Assembly: GCF_902705545.1 (NCBI RefSeq)
Contig: NZ_CACSHH010000009.1
Coordinates: 1-49,073 of the forward strand
Length of the DNA stretch: 49,073 nucleotides
Source: Chlamydia sp. 17-3921
GTDB taxonomy: Bacteria; Chlamydiota; Chlamydiia; Chlamydiales; Chlamydiaceae
Direction of reading: 5' to 3'
In this document: one piece after another, positions 7,427 to 15,337 of the stretch
Numbering within the stretch: position 1 is the stretch's first letter
Layout: every line of letters starts with the position of its first letter
Program-made: the position numbers and the translations under genes
The notes under the pieces: model-generated
The model's input: the letters and a program-made list of their open reading frames with translations, nothing else
Databases searched by the model: none
Told to the model about the DNA's origin: nothing

Positions 7427-9246
7427 GCCATAGATAGATCTGTTTGCGTGACTCTAAGATAATAAAAAGCAAACGGAGAGTTTCCGTTTGGATCATCTAG
7501 AGTTACAGATCCTAGGGGTTCCATATCATCATATTCGTAATCTAAGTTATATCCTTGAGGGGTAAATGTTGTTAAAACTTCCCCATTACGAATAATCTCT
7601 ACGGTTTTAAGAGGTGCTGTACCAGCTACAGATCCAGAAATATGACGATTAATAGCTAGCCCTGGTTTCGCTCCTACACATAATTCTGATCCCATAGGAG
7701 CAGAGGTAATATTGAAACTGAGATTGATTCTTGGACCTGTTGTTGCATAGCAGTGTCTTTGAAATAGAGCTTCTGTAAGAGAATCACGATGATACTTGTT
7801 GCAGATAATTGCAGTAAGTCCGGGAGAATATTGTGTTTGGTTTCCATCAAAGAAATCCTTATAGATTCCTCGATCATCGAGACCCCCAGCGACAAAACCA
7901 AAACGTAAGTTTTTTTTGAGACCCTCTATTATTGTCCCTTTAGGATTCATGTTATCCATTCCTTGAATAGGAAAAGGGTTCCCTAAAGCCTCTGTTTGTT
8001 CTGAACAACCCCAAGCATTGTAAATTTCTACAACTCTTTCGAATTCTGAATAGAAGTTATCAAAGTTGTATCCGAAACGTTGAGATGCTGTGAAACATGG
8101 AATCGAAAGGATTTCATGATTTGCAGTGCTTTTATAAAGCTTAGAAAGAGGAAGATGCTTGTAATCTTTGTGTTTTGAACATGACTTATTTTCTTTCATA
8201 TGAAGAATATGTCGTATCCCTTCTTCTCCAGAATACTGAAATCCAGAAAGGGTAATAAAACGATCTTCTTCGTTAAAATCTCCAACAGTTTGATTTATAG
8301 TTTTCCAAATTTCTGGAGAAGAAAGATTCTGATGCTCAAAAGGCGATGTTGCATAGAAATTTAATGCACGATCATCTCGAAAATAACGCAGGCAAGCTTC
8401 GATATTTTCCTCAGAGTCCATACGTTCTGACTCTCCATGAAGGAGTCCCCACATGAGATTGGGAGCTGTATCTTGGAAACATTTGATAGGAGCAGAAGTA
8501 AAGATTTCTTGGGTTAAAAGATTTTTAAGTTGAATCCGATAAATTCCTGGTTCATTGAAATAGAGATTAGGAAGAATAACAAATCCTGTTTCAGGAATAA
8601 AAAGTTGCCAATTCAGATTTTCTCTTAAATGCTCATATGAAAGCTCTATACGAGTTTCTTCTGGAGAAAAATTTGTTAAGTTATCGAATTCATCTTCGAA
8701 GCGAATTGTGATATCAAAACGTTTGTTTTTAATGACATAGGAAGGTGTGAAAATTTGTATTTTTTTTAAGATATTTCCACGGATATCAATCGTAAACACG
8801 TCTGGTTCATCATAGCTTCCCTTGCCCGTAGGATCTACATAAAGATAAAAGGGTCTGCGACGCTGAGCAAAGAGTTGAGCTCCATTTCCGGCTGCATCTG
8901 TTTGTGGATGATTTGGAGATGGCCCAAGAATGATAACGAAGTTTTCTCCGGGTTCAAGCTCATAAGGAAGAGTAAATTCGAATTGTGGAACAGAACTGAG
9001 CTTTACGGGAATAGCTGTTGCTTGAAGAATTTCTCCTCCTGGCATTTCAGCATAAATTACATTGTTGGGTTGAGAAATATCTGTAGAAGGGCTCTCCCAA
9101 TCTGAGGGTTTTCCGCTTCCTGCTAAGTCAAATTTAAGCTTAGTTCCTGCGGGAAGTGGGGTTGTTAGAGAATAAAGAAATTTCCAAGTGGAGATTTGCC
9201 CAGCTCTCGCTATAGAGGGATTAAGATAACAGATAGATCTACGCAT
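7393..9246 (-). CDS. DUF3604-like (PHP-related) protein, apparently degenerate at metal-binding sites
   Basis: This 617-residue protein corresponds to the chlamydial CT425-type hypothetical. The C-terminal two-thirds resemble DUF3604: NLMWGLLHGESERMD (about 263-277), a DRALNFYATSPFEH block (292-305), ITLSGFQYS, VEIYNAWG, and ALFQRHCYATTGPRINLSF, which matches the RRxYATTGxRI text of the family. In active PHP-type enzymes the first block reads DLHGHS/T and the second ends in TDH. Here only some His residues remain (H270, H305), so metal binding may be altered or lost. The N-terminal 250 residues look beta-rich. No signal peptide is evident. It overlaps the small membrane protein downstream. 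Substrate and role are unknown. Confidence 0.7.
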   Translation of the reverse strand: MRRSICYLNPSIARAGQISTWKFLYSLTTPLPAGTKLKFDLAGSGKPSDWESPSTDISQPNNVIYAEMPGGEILQATAIPVKLSSVPQFEFTLPYELEPGENFVIILGPSPNHPQTDAAGNGAQLFAQRRRPFYLYVDPTGKGSYDEPDVFTIDIRGNILKKIQIFTPSYVIKNKRFDITIRFEDEFDNLTNFSPEETRIELSYEHLRENLNWQLFIPETGFVILPNLYFNEPGIYRIQLKNLLTQEIFTSAPIKCFQDTAPNLMWGLLHGESERMDSEENIEACLRYFRDDRALNFYATSPFEHQNLSSPEIWKTINQTVGDFNEEDRFITLSGFQYSGEEGIRHILHMKENKSCSKHKDYKHLPLSKLYKSTANHEILSIPCFTASQRFGYNFDNFYSEFERVVEIYNAWGCSEQTEALGNPFPIQGMDNMNPKGTIIEGLKKNLRFGFVAGGLDDRGIYKDFFDGNQTQYSPGLTAIICNKYHRDSLTEALFQRHCYATTGPRINLSFNITSAPMGSELCVGAKPGLAINRHISGSVAGTAPLKTVEIIRNGEVLTTFTPQGYNLDYEYDDMEPLGSVTLDDPNGNSPFAFYYLRVTQTDLSMAWSSPIWVDLH

Positions 9247-9263
9247 AGTAAGAGAAACTTTAG

Positions 9264-9285
9264 ATGATCAAAAAAAGGTGATCAT
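9264..9285. repeat. inverted repeat between rsbV and the DUF3604-like gene
   Basis: ATGATCA (9264-9270), an 8-base loop and TGATCAT (9279-9285) form a perfect 7-base stem in the 60-base gap. It could be a weak terminator or attenuator for rsbV on the minus strand, or an operator for the gene that follows. No clear U-tract follows on the minus strand, which argues against a simple terminator. Confidence 0.4.
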
Positions 9286-9306
9286 ACATTAAGCTCAGGG
9301 TTTTTC

Positions 9307-9657
9307 TCAATTCTCGTCTTTGCTTAGTGTTTGTAGTGCTTCATCTACAGTGTTAAACATTTTGAAATAGGATAGAAATCCTGTGACGTAGAGAGTTTGT
9401 TCTATAGTTTTGGGAACAGAAGTTAGAACGATTTTTCCAGAATTTTTTCCGACTTGGTGATAGCTTTGTAAAAGAACGCGAATACCGGCACTTGACATGT
9501 AGTCTAAGCTTGTACAATCTAAAATAATATTTTTAGATCCTAATGAGAGAGATTGTGAAATACTTTCTTGGACTTTTGGAGAAGTAATGCCATCAAGTTT
9601 GCCTTTGAGATGCAGAATTGTTGTTTTATTGCGATCTTCTTTCTGGATATCATCCAT
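9307..9657 (-). CDS. rsbV: anti-sigma factor antagonist RsbV (STAS domain)
   Basis: I place the start at the ATG at 9657, giving 116 residues. An upstream TTG at 9726 keeps the frame open but has no ribosome site, while AAGGAAG lies 5 bases before this ATG. The STAS fold is shown by the beta strand TTILHLKGKLDG, then NIILDCTSLDYMSSAGIRVLL. The Ser pair at 55-56 in DYMSSAG is the position phosphorylated by RsbW-type kinases. RsbV works in a partner-switching circuit: unphosphorylated antagonist binds the kinase RsbW. In Chlamydia the upstream sensor RsbU has been linked to TCA intermediates and the output to sigma-66, from recall. No kinase or phosphatase gene is adjacent. A perfect 6-base hairpin (9723-9740) lies in the upstream gap. 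Confidence 0.88.
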   Translation of the reverse strand: MDDIQKEDRNKTTILHLKGKLDGITSPKVQESISQSLSLGSKNIILDCTSLDYMSSAGIRVLLQSYHQVGKNSGKIVLTSVPKTIEQTLYVTGFLSYFKMFNTVDEALQTLSKDEN

Positions 9658-9752
9658 GCAACTTCCTTCAAATCGGTATGACTTACTTAAGTCCTCACTC
9701 TGATAAATCTCAGGATTTTTTGCCAAGAGATTTTTCTTGGGATTTTGTAGAA

Positions 9753-10901
9753 TCAGGAGTCGTTAGATTTCCGTTTTCTTGGGGTGATTTTCAACTTACC
9801 AACACTTCGTTCAGAACAAGTAATAATTTCTATATCGAAATTTTCGTGGTGAATTTTCATACCTTTTTGTGGAACAGCCCCGGCTTTATGAAAAACATGA
9901 CCTCCTAAAGTATCGTAGCTATTTCCGTGTTCTATTTTTAGGTTAAAGTATTCCTCGGCATCAGAAATATTCATCCGACCATCAACAATCCAGGAATTTC
10001 CGATTTTCTTATAGGGAAGATCTTCTTGAACATCGTATTCATCTGCAATCTCTCCAAAAATTTCTTCAATAATATCTTCCATTGTAGCAATGCCTTCGGT
10101 AAAGCCATATTCGTTAACAACAATGGCTAAATGGCGATGTTTTTGTCGGAATTCTTGCAGCAAAGATGCTGCTTTCTTTATTTCGGGAGCATAAAGCGGT
10201 GGTTTTGCTACAGAAGACACGGGTTGGAGAAAATCATCAGAATTTTTTGATAATTTCAAAATGTCTTTGACTAGTAGGACTCCTGTGATGTTATCAAGAT
10301 TTTTTTGATAAATAGGAATCCTACTATAACCTTCTTCTATAATTTTTGGGAGAGCCTCTTGTATAGATATTTCTTCAGGAAGAGCAAAAATATCTATTTT
10401 AGGAATCATTACTTCGCGAACGATTAATTTATCGAAAGAAGAGATTGCTTCGGAGAGTTGATTTTGGAAAGCATACGTTGTCCAAAGACAGTCCGAGGAT
10501 TGTTTGCTATACTGTGATTTTTTGTGAAAAGAAGCAGATAATGAGTGTGGGAAAGTTAATAAAGAACGTAGGGATTGGAGAATTTTTGGAGAAAGTTTTA
10601 GAGATAACCATGTGGGGAGTAGGTCACAATACAGGAGACCGGCGATAATATAACTAGGCCAAAAAATTAAAGATTTTATGGGAGATGTAGACGTTAAATA
10701 GATCACATGGCCTATGAAGCCATAAAAAATAAGAATAATAGTCGCAACTAGGGTAGATGCTTGAGGGAAACTACATCTTTTTTTTTCTTGGAAATCGTTT
10801 TTTGGAGATGTGGACTGAATAGGATCGAGATGTATTTTTTGAGTAAATCTTATTGCAAGAAGAAAAAATAGTAGGAGTATAGCGAGGGCTATGTGAAGCA
10901 T
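9753..10901 (-). CDS. CorC/HlyC-type CBS domain membrane protein
   Basis: This 382-residue protein has an N-terminal membrane region (helices at about residues 2-18, 52-75 and 78-105) that resembles a shortened DUF21 domain. A CBS pair follows (from VREVMIPKIDIFALPEE through EEGYSRIPIYQKNLDNITGVLLVKD, then the AIVVNEYGFTEGIATMEDIIEEIFGEI block). A C-terminal CorC/HlyC transporter-associated domain (IGNSWIVDGRMNISDAEEYF) ends the protein. Such proteins act in divalent cation efflux or transport; the older label hemolysin is historical. It lies 1 base after ybeY, a pairing also seen in other bacteria, where corC follows ybeY. An ATG start is present. Confidence 0.85.
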   Translation of the reverse strand: MLHIALAILLLFFLLAIRFTQKIHLDPIQSTSPKNDFQEKKRCSFPQASTLVATIILIFYGFIGHVIYLTSTSPIKSLIFWPSYIIAGLLYCDLLPTWLSLKLSPKILQSLRSLLTFPHSLSASFHKKSQYSKQSSDCLWTTYAFQNQLSEAISSFDKLIVREVMIPKIDIFALPEEISIQEALPKIIEEGYSRIPIYQKNLDNITGVLLVKDILKLSKNSDDFLQPVSSVAKPPLYAPEIKKAASLLQEFRQKHRHLAIVVNEYGFTEGIATMEDIIEEIFGEIADEYDVQEDLPYKKIGNSWIVDGRMNISDAEEYFNLKIEHGNSYDTLGGHVFHKAGAVPQKGMKIHHENFDIEIITCSERSVGKLKITPRKRKSNDS

Positions 10902-10902
10902 C

Positions 10903-11394
10903 TTACGTTTTCAGTAGGGCACATTCTTTTTTTAGAATACATAAGAGTTGATTTTCTTTAACTCTCATTTTTTGTCTTTCTTTTGGGGTTGTATCTGTAA
11001 AATTTAACATGTGGAGAAGAGAATGTATCAAATAACGAGAAATTTCTTCGTAGACTTCTTCAGTAAGAGTCGTTTGCTTTAAGAAGCGTTGAGCTGCTTG
11101 AGGGCTAATGAAGGCTTCTCCAAGAATATGGGGAGAGGCGGAAGATCCTAAAGAATCTATGGGAAGAGTGATCGTGTCCGTTAAAGAGGGATCTGAAAAA
11201 ATTTTATTATGAAGCTTAGCTAGAGCTCGATCACTTAAAAAATAAACAAACACTTGATCTGTTGAGATGTTTAGATATCGCAATACTACAGATACAAGCT
11301 TTTTTGTAGATTTCGCACTTATTGGTACATATTTTTGCTTATTAGAGACAAAAACTTTGATAGGTTTTGTTTTCAGAGTAAGCTTCCCGATCAA
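10903..11394 (-). CDS. ybeY: YbeY-like endoribonuclease/rRNA maturation factor with altered metal site
   Basis: YbeY is a metal-dependent RNase for 16S rRNA maturation and ribosome quality control. The protein is 163 residues from a TTG at 11394. No convincing ribosome site is seen there, so the true start may be a few codons later. VYFLSDRALAKLHNKIF followed by LTDTITLP matches the LN...TDVLSFP block, and YLIHSLLHMLNFTD matches the HGxLHLxGYDH zinc motif. The first two His are present (spacing HxxxH), but the third ligand position is Asp instead of His. The corC-like gene follows immediately. Family assignment rests on order, motif spacing and neighbour. Activity may depend on Asp as the third ligand. 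Confidence 0.8.
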   Translation of the reverse strand: MIGKLTLKTKPIKVFVSNKQKYVPISAKSTKKLVSVVLRYLNISTDQVFVYFLSDRALAKLHNKIFSDPSLTDTITLPIDSLGSSASPHILGEAFISPQAAQRFLKQTTLTEEVYEEISRYLIHSLLHMLNFTDTTPKERQKMRVKENQLLCILKKECALLKT

Positions 11395-11404
11395 AAGAAA
11401 AACT

Positions 11405-11566
11405 TTATTTTAAAATAGGTGTTTTAGGGAGTCCTGTAGCTCTTTTTGCTTTAGCATCATCCCAACGACCCAGTTTGCGTAAGACTTCTATACGTTCAAA
11501 TCGTTTAAGAACATTTCTTTTAGTAACCCCTTTAATGGATTTACCGTAACTACGATGACGAGACAT
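11405..11566 (-). CDS. 53-residue small basic protein (Chlamydia/Verrucomicrobia type)
   Basis: I translated this gene directly: ATG at 11566, TAA at 11405-11407. The product begins MSRHRSYGKSIKGVTKRNVL and ends LPKTPILK. About a third of its residues are Lys or Arg, and a short acidic-basic helix (RFERIEVLRKLGRWDDAKAK) lies in the middle. I recall a small basic protein family shared by Chlamydiae and Verrucomicrobia that fits this description; a ribosome- or RNA-associated role is plausible from composition but unproven. It lies 10 bases before ybeY and 22 bases after the next 53-residue gene, inside a minus-strand run. Its shortness makes it easy for gene finders to miss. Confidence 0.8.
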   Translation of the reverse strand: MSRHRSYGKSIKGVTKRNVLKRFERIEVLRKLGRWDDAKAKRATGLPKTPILK

Positions 11567-11588
11567 AACTAACGTTCCTTTATTTTAG

Positions 11589-11750
11589 CTAACCAATCTT
11601 AGGGATGTAAACACTAACACTATTTAGAGTATTTTCGTGTACTTTATAAGCAATTCTTGGAGCTGCCTCAGGATGATGTATTGCATATTTAGGCTTACGT
11701 TTTTTAGGGCATTGTGCTCTACGACGCGCTTGTTTACTCATTCTTGTCAT
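11589..11750 (-). CDS. second 53-residue basic protein, conserved chlamydial type
   Basis: Direct translation gives ATG at 11750 and TAG at 11589-11591. The product starts MTRMSKQARRRAQCPKKRK and contains PKYAIHHPEAAPRIAYKVHE. The first 25 residues are dominated by Lys and Arg, and the rest is mixed, with a Pro-rich middle and a beta-like end (SVSVYIPKIG). An internal ATG at 11741 is an alternative start. TTGAG lies about 5 bases before the first ATG, so that start is preferred. I believe this corresponds to a CT421.1-like hypothetical. It resembles ribosomal small-protein composition, but I recognise no named ribosomal protein. Confidence 0.72.
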   Translation of the reverse strand: MTRMSKQARRRAQCPKKRKPKYAIHHPEAAPRIAYKVHENTLNSVSVYIPKIG

Positions 11751-11866
11751 AAATAACTCAATATAGAATTTTTTAACTTTTCTAGAAAATAAAGAGAGAA
11801 AACTTCCTTTTACAAGAAAGAGATAGGATAGGGAAAAAATGTTTTTTTTTCAATAAAATGACGAGA

Positions 11867-12550
11867 TCAAGGTAGAGGATCTACAGTTGTCTTAGAAATA
11901 GGATTCGAACTTTCTGTTGAAGAAAGAACGCCACAAGAAATGATGTATTTGAAGGCATCTTCTATTTTCATATCTAAGAAGGTTATATTAGATTTTTTAA
12001 ATAAGGTTAAAAATCCTGATGTAGGATTAGGAGTTGTAGGAATGAAAACTGTAATGAGAGGATCATCTTGATTTTCCTTGTTACATACTAGAGGAGCTTC
12101 TCCAGCAACAAGTCCTATACAATGGGTGTAATCATTAGGAAAGGGAACCATAACAACCTGTTTGAAGGATCCTGAATGAGATCCAAAAATAGTTGTCATG
12201 ACCTGTTGTGTAGCTTTGTATACGGTCTTGATAATGGGAATACGATGGAGGATTTTATCATATATTGACAGTACAGATTTAAAAATCATGAGGCGTGTTA
12301 GAAATCCAAGAAGTACTGTTGCAAAGAAAATTCCGAAAAGAAGAATAATTTGTAAAACGAATTTTAGCAGAGCACGGTGCTTTGAATAAAAGGAGATGTT
12401 TTCAAAAAAACTTGAAGCAAATCCTACGAAAGGCTGAGTTAGGAAGTTAACAATCATACCAACAATAGCGATAGTGATCGCTAAAGGTAAAAGAATAACA
12501 AGCCCTGTAATGAAGTGTTTTCGCATGAAAGTATTAGGGGGATAGCGCAT
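11867..12550 (-). CDS. DUF502 family inner membrane protein
   Basis: This 227-residue protein has two long hydrophobic segments, at about residues 12-34 and 61-85. The family text follows: DKILHRIPIIKTVYKATQQV, then FKQVVMVPFPNDYTHCIGLVAGE, and FIPTTPNPTSGFLTLF, which are hallmark blocks of DUF502 (the plant LIKE-COV relatives). Function is unknown in bacteria. The N-terminus is basic (MRYPPNTFMRKHF), consistent with cytoplasmic location. It stands first in the run containing the two small basic proteins and ybeY, with 116 bases between it and the next downstream gene. The 3-methyladenine glycosylase lies upstream on the same strand, 46 bases away. Confidence 0.85.
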   Translation of the reverse strand: MRYPPNTFMRKHFITGLVILLPLAITIAIVGMIVNFLTQPFVGFASSFFENISFYSKHRALLKFVLQIILLFGIFFATVLLGFLTRLMIFKSVLSIYDKILHRIPIIKTVYKATQQVMTTIFGSHSGSFKQVVMVPFPNDYTHCIGLVAGEAPLVCNKENQDDPLITVFIPTTPNPTSGFLTLFKKSNITFLDMKIEDAFKYIISCGVLSSTESSNPISKTTVDPLP

Positions 12551-12596
12551 ACAGTTTCTTTTACTATATAGTTAGAGAATATTTAAGATAAGATTT

Positions 12597-13175
12597 TTAT
12601 ATAGTGTTGGTAGGACGGAGAAGAAATCTCCAGGGCATATCACGATATTCTTCCGCATAATCAATTCCTATGCGTGAGGTTGTAAGGACTTTTCCTGAAA
12701 TTTTTTCATTACTAATGAATAGGTTTGAGGTGTTGAGAGAGATGTTGTTGTGTTTTAAAGTAATATTGAGAGCCTGACATACTTTTCCTGGACCATTGGT
12801 CAGAAGATGGAGAGGCTTATTTTCCCATACACGCCTTTGGATCATTAAAGGAAGACCTTCTTTTGGGAGAATGGCACGAATTAAAACTGCATGAGGGAGT
12901 TCTTGTGGTCCAGTAACAATATTAAAGAGTGTATGCATACCATAACACCGGTATACGTAAGCTGTGCCACCACGAGCATACATTGCTGCATTTCTTTGTG
13001 TTTTCCTATAGTTATAGGCATGACAAGCCTTATCATCTGGACCTCGGTATGCTTCGGTTTCTACAATATAGCCAGAAGTTACCAAATGGTTTTGTCTAGT
13101 GACGAGTTTATGTCCTAGAAGAGCTTTTGCTAAAAAGAGGACGTTTTCATTTAGAAAGAAATCTTCTTGTAGCAT
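12597..13175 (-). CDS. mpg: 3-methyladenine DNA glycosylase (AAG/MPG type)
   Basis: This 192-residue protein fits the usual 190-200 of bacterial AAG homologues. AAG removes alkylated and deaminated purines (3-methyladenine, hypoxanthine) in base excision repair. The diagnostic block [21 protein letters not shown] (about residues 35-55) contains the catalytic Glu in [27 protein letters not shown] and [17 protein letters not shown], and [12 protein letters not shown] are the other conserved blocks. It lies 9 bases after rnr on the same strand and is probably co-transcribed with it. C. trachomatis, as far as I recall, does not carry it at this place, which helps place the window in another species group. 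Confidence 0.92.
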   Translation of the reverse strand: MLQEDFFLNENVLFLAKALLGHKLVTRQNHLVTSGYIVETEAYRGPDDKACHAYNYRKTQRNAAMYARGGTAYVYRCYGMHTLFNIVTGPQELPHAVLIRAILPKEGLPLMIQRRVWENKPLHLLTNGPGKVCQALNITLKHNNISLNTSNLFISNEKISGKVLTTSRIGIDYAEEYRDMPWRFLLRPTNTI

Positions 13176-13184
13176 AGTGAGAAA

Positions 13185-15191
13185 CTATTGTTTTTTCTTA
13201 GATTTTCTTACTGGGGATTTTTTTGAGGTTCCTTTTGATTTTGTTGTGATTGCCCACGTAATCGTTTGTGTTAGAAGATCTACTGTAGAGAGTTTCACCT
13301 GAATTGAGGCCCCAGGTTTTAGGTTGTCTGGAAGAGATTCTATTGAGGTTTTCTTTTTTAAAGCGTAGTTACTTGGAAGCTGTGCTGTAGGAATGAAACC
13401 TTCTTGACAGAATTCTGGAACGGTGAAAGAAATGCCTTCATGGTTATAGGAGATGACAAAAGCATGATAGATTGTTTCAGGCTGTTCTTGTAAAAATCTA
13501 TTCAGGAAGCGGGCTTTTTTGATGCTTTCAAAAGCATATTCAGCTTTTGCTGCGATTCGCTCCTGAGTGGAACAAGAACGGACGATAATCTCAAGGCGGT
13601 TTTCATCCATAGCCATAGGGTTAAAGAGAAGTCTATGAACGACAAGATCAACATATCTTCGGATAGGACTTGTGAAATGTGTGTAATAGTCCAATTTGAG
13701 CCCATAATGGCCTTTGTTTTCTGTGGAATAGGAAGCTGTTTTCATGCTTCTTACAAATTGTGAGTGGACGACCTGTTCTAAGGGATGCCCTGTTGTTGTT
13801 GTTTGTAATAGGTATTGATAATCTGGCTCTTGAGTGGGTGTTAATTTAATATCAAACCCCATACTTTTAGCTATTTCTTGGAAAGAGATAAGGCTATCAT
13901 TATTTGGAGGTTCGTGAATGCGGAATGGTAAAGCGATTCCTTGATGAGAGATGTGATAGGCAATAACTTCATTAGCTTTGAGCATGAACTCTTCAATAAG
14001 TTTATGAGAAGTGGTCTGAAGATTTTCTATAAGTGCGACAGGTTCTTGGAGATTATCTAAGGACATGGTGAAAGATGGTAAAACAAAACGTATACAACCA
14101 CGTTCTTCTCTAATGTTTGCAAGTTTTTTGCTTAGAATTTCCATCGTTTGAAGGGTTTTTGAAATAGGATGAGTTTGTTTTTTTTCTAAGATAGCGTCAA
14201 CTTCATCATAAGTCATGCGATACTTGCTGCGAATTACGCTACGGAAAACTTGATAATCAGAAAGATGGCCGGATTTCGTGAGTGTCATGAAAACGGATAC
14301 AGCAAGTCTGTCAACATTAGGCTTTAAACTACAGAGATTATCGGAAAGTGCTGAGGGGAGCATAGGAATAACTTTTCCTGGGAAATATACAGAATTGCAA
14401 CGTTTCTCTGCTTCTTTATCTAGAAAAGAATGTGGTGTGACGTAGTGAGAAACGTCGGCAATATGAACTCCAAGAATGTAATTATTATTGTGATCGTAGG
14501 TAAGAGATACTGCGTCATCGAAATCTTTAGCTGTTGCAGAATCTATAGTAAAGCATAGAAGATCGCGAAGATCTTTTCGTGTTCTTAGAGTTTGAACAAT
14601 GTGTTTTTGAGAAAACTGTTTTGCTTCTTGAAGGGCTTCTTCGATGAAATCTTCTTTGAGGTTATATTCTGCTTTGATTGTAGGGAGGTCAGTTTTAGCA
14701 TTTGTAATATTCCCAATGAACTCTTGCATTTCTAATGGAGAAGGAGCTTTTGCTGTAGGTTTTTGAGTCCATGGTGGAGTCTTAAGAAGAATACGATCCC
14801 CAACTTTGTATGTTCGTCCTGGAAGAAGATTTGCTGTAGCTAGTGCTTCTGGTCCCAGAGAACTGACGTAAACTTGTGCTGTTAGCGGAGTCTCTAAGGA
14901 TGTAATTGTACCAACGAGAATCGTTTTTCCTCGAGATAGTACAGATGTAATACTGCCTTTCTTTTTTCCTTTATCTCTTGAAAAAGGAGAAACTGAGACG
15001 AGAACGCGATCTCCATCTAAAGCTCGTTTTAAATCTCTTGCTGGGATGAAAATATCGTAAGGGTGTTCTTCAGGGTTGTCTGGTGAGACAAAACCAAATC
15101 CTTTTTTTGCATGCACAAAGAGTGCCCCTGAAATCAAGATTTTGGATTGTCGATATCCAACTTTTCTAGGTTTTTTTTTTAGCTTTTTCAA
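13185..15191 (-). CDS. rnr: ribonuclease R (VacB), 3'-5' exoribonuclease
   Basis: This is a 668-residue RNase II/R family protein. After a basic N-terminus come an OB/cold-shock-type domain (KGFGFVSPDNPEEHPYDIFIPARDLKRAL) and a second OB region. The RNB catalytic core begins near residue 210 with FTIDSATAKDFDDAVSL, whose Asp residues bind Mg2+, and continues with GVHIADVSHYV and SPIRRYVDLVVHRLL. A C-terminal S1 domain (YHAFVISYNHEGISFTVPEFCQEGF) and a Lys-rich tail follow. It degrades structured RNA. The start is a TTG at 15191 with AGGA six bases before it; no nearer ATG fits the basic N-terminus. It is separated from dnaK by a terminator and is followed by mpg. Confidence 0.93.
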   Translation of the reverse strand: MKKLKKKPRKVGYRQSKILISGALFVHAKKGFGFVSPDNPEEHPYDIFIPARDLKRALDGDRVLVSVSPFSRDKGKKKGSITSVLSRGKTILVGTITSLETPLTAQVYVSSLGPEALATANLLPGRTYKVGDRILLKTPPWTQKPTAKAPSPLEMQEFIGNITNAKTDLPTIKAEYNLKEDFIEEALQEAKQFSQKHIVQTLRTRKDLRDLLCFTIDSATAKDFDDAVSLTYDHNNNYILGVHIADVSHYVTPHSFLDKEAEKRCNSVYFPGKVIPMLPSALSDNLCSLKPNVDRLAVSVFMTLTKSGHLSDYQVFRSVIRSKYRMTYDEVDAILEKKQTHPISKTLQTMEILSKKLANIREERGCIRFVLPSFTMSLDNLQEPVALIENLQTTSHKLIEEFMLKANEVIAYHISHQGIALPFRIHEPPNNDSLISFQEIAKSMGFDIKLTPTQEPDYQYLLQTTTTGHPLEQVVHSQFVRSMKTASYSTENKGHYGLKLDYYTHFTSPIRRYVDLVVHRLLFNPMAMDENRLEIIVRSCSTQERIAAKAEYAFESIKKARFLNRFLQEQPETIYHAFVISYNHEGISFTVPEFCQEGFIPTAQLPSNYALKKKTSIESLPDNLKPGASIQVKLSTVDLLTQTITWAITTKSKGTSKKSPVRKSKKKQ

Positions 15192-15285
15192 TAGTTATCC
15201 TGTAATTTGTTTAATTTTAGAGGCTTTCTTACAAATTGTGTAGAGTTTTTAATAGAAAGATTCTTTTATGAACAGAACTTCGAGG

Positions 15286-15323
15286 GAAAAAAATTCCTAT
15301 CCCCCAAGAGAAGAAGGATAGGA
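15286..15323 (-). terminator. rho-independent terminator of the hrcA-grpE-dnaK operon
   Basis: Read on the minus strand, TCCTATCC (15323-15316), a 13-base loop and GGATAGGA (15302-15295) form an 8-base stem. The minus-strand sequence continues ATTTTTTTCCC, giving a U-tract. It lies 15 bases after the dnaK stop codon and separates the heat-shock operon from rnr. Confidence 0.8.
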
Positions 15324-15337
15324 TGAAATGAGGATTT

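Noticed and set aside
9618-9908. 96-codon plus-strand frame across rsbV and the CBS gene
   Set aside because: Covers the ends of two recognised minus-strand genes and has no plausible domain.
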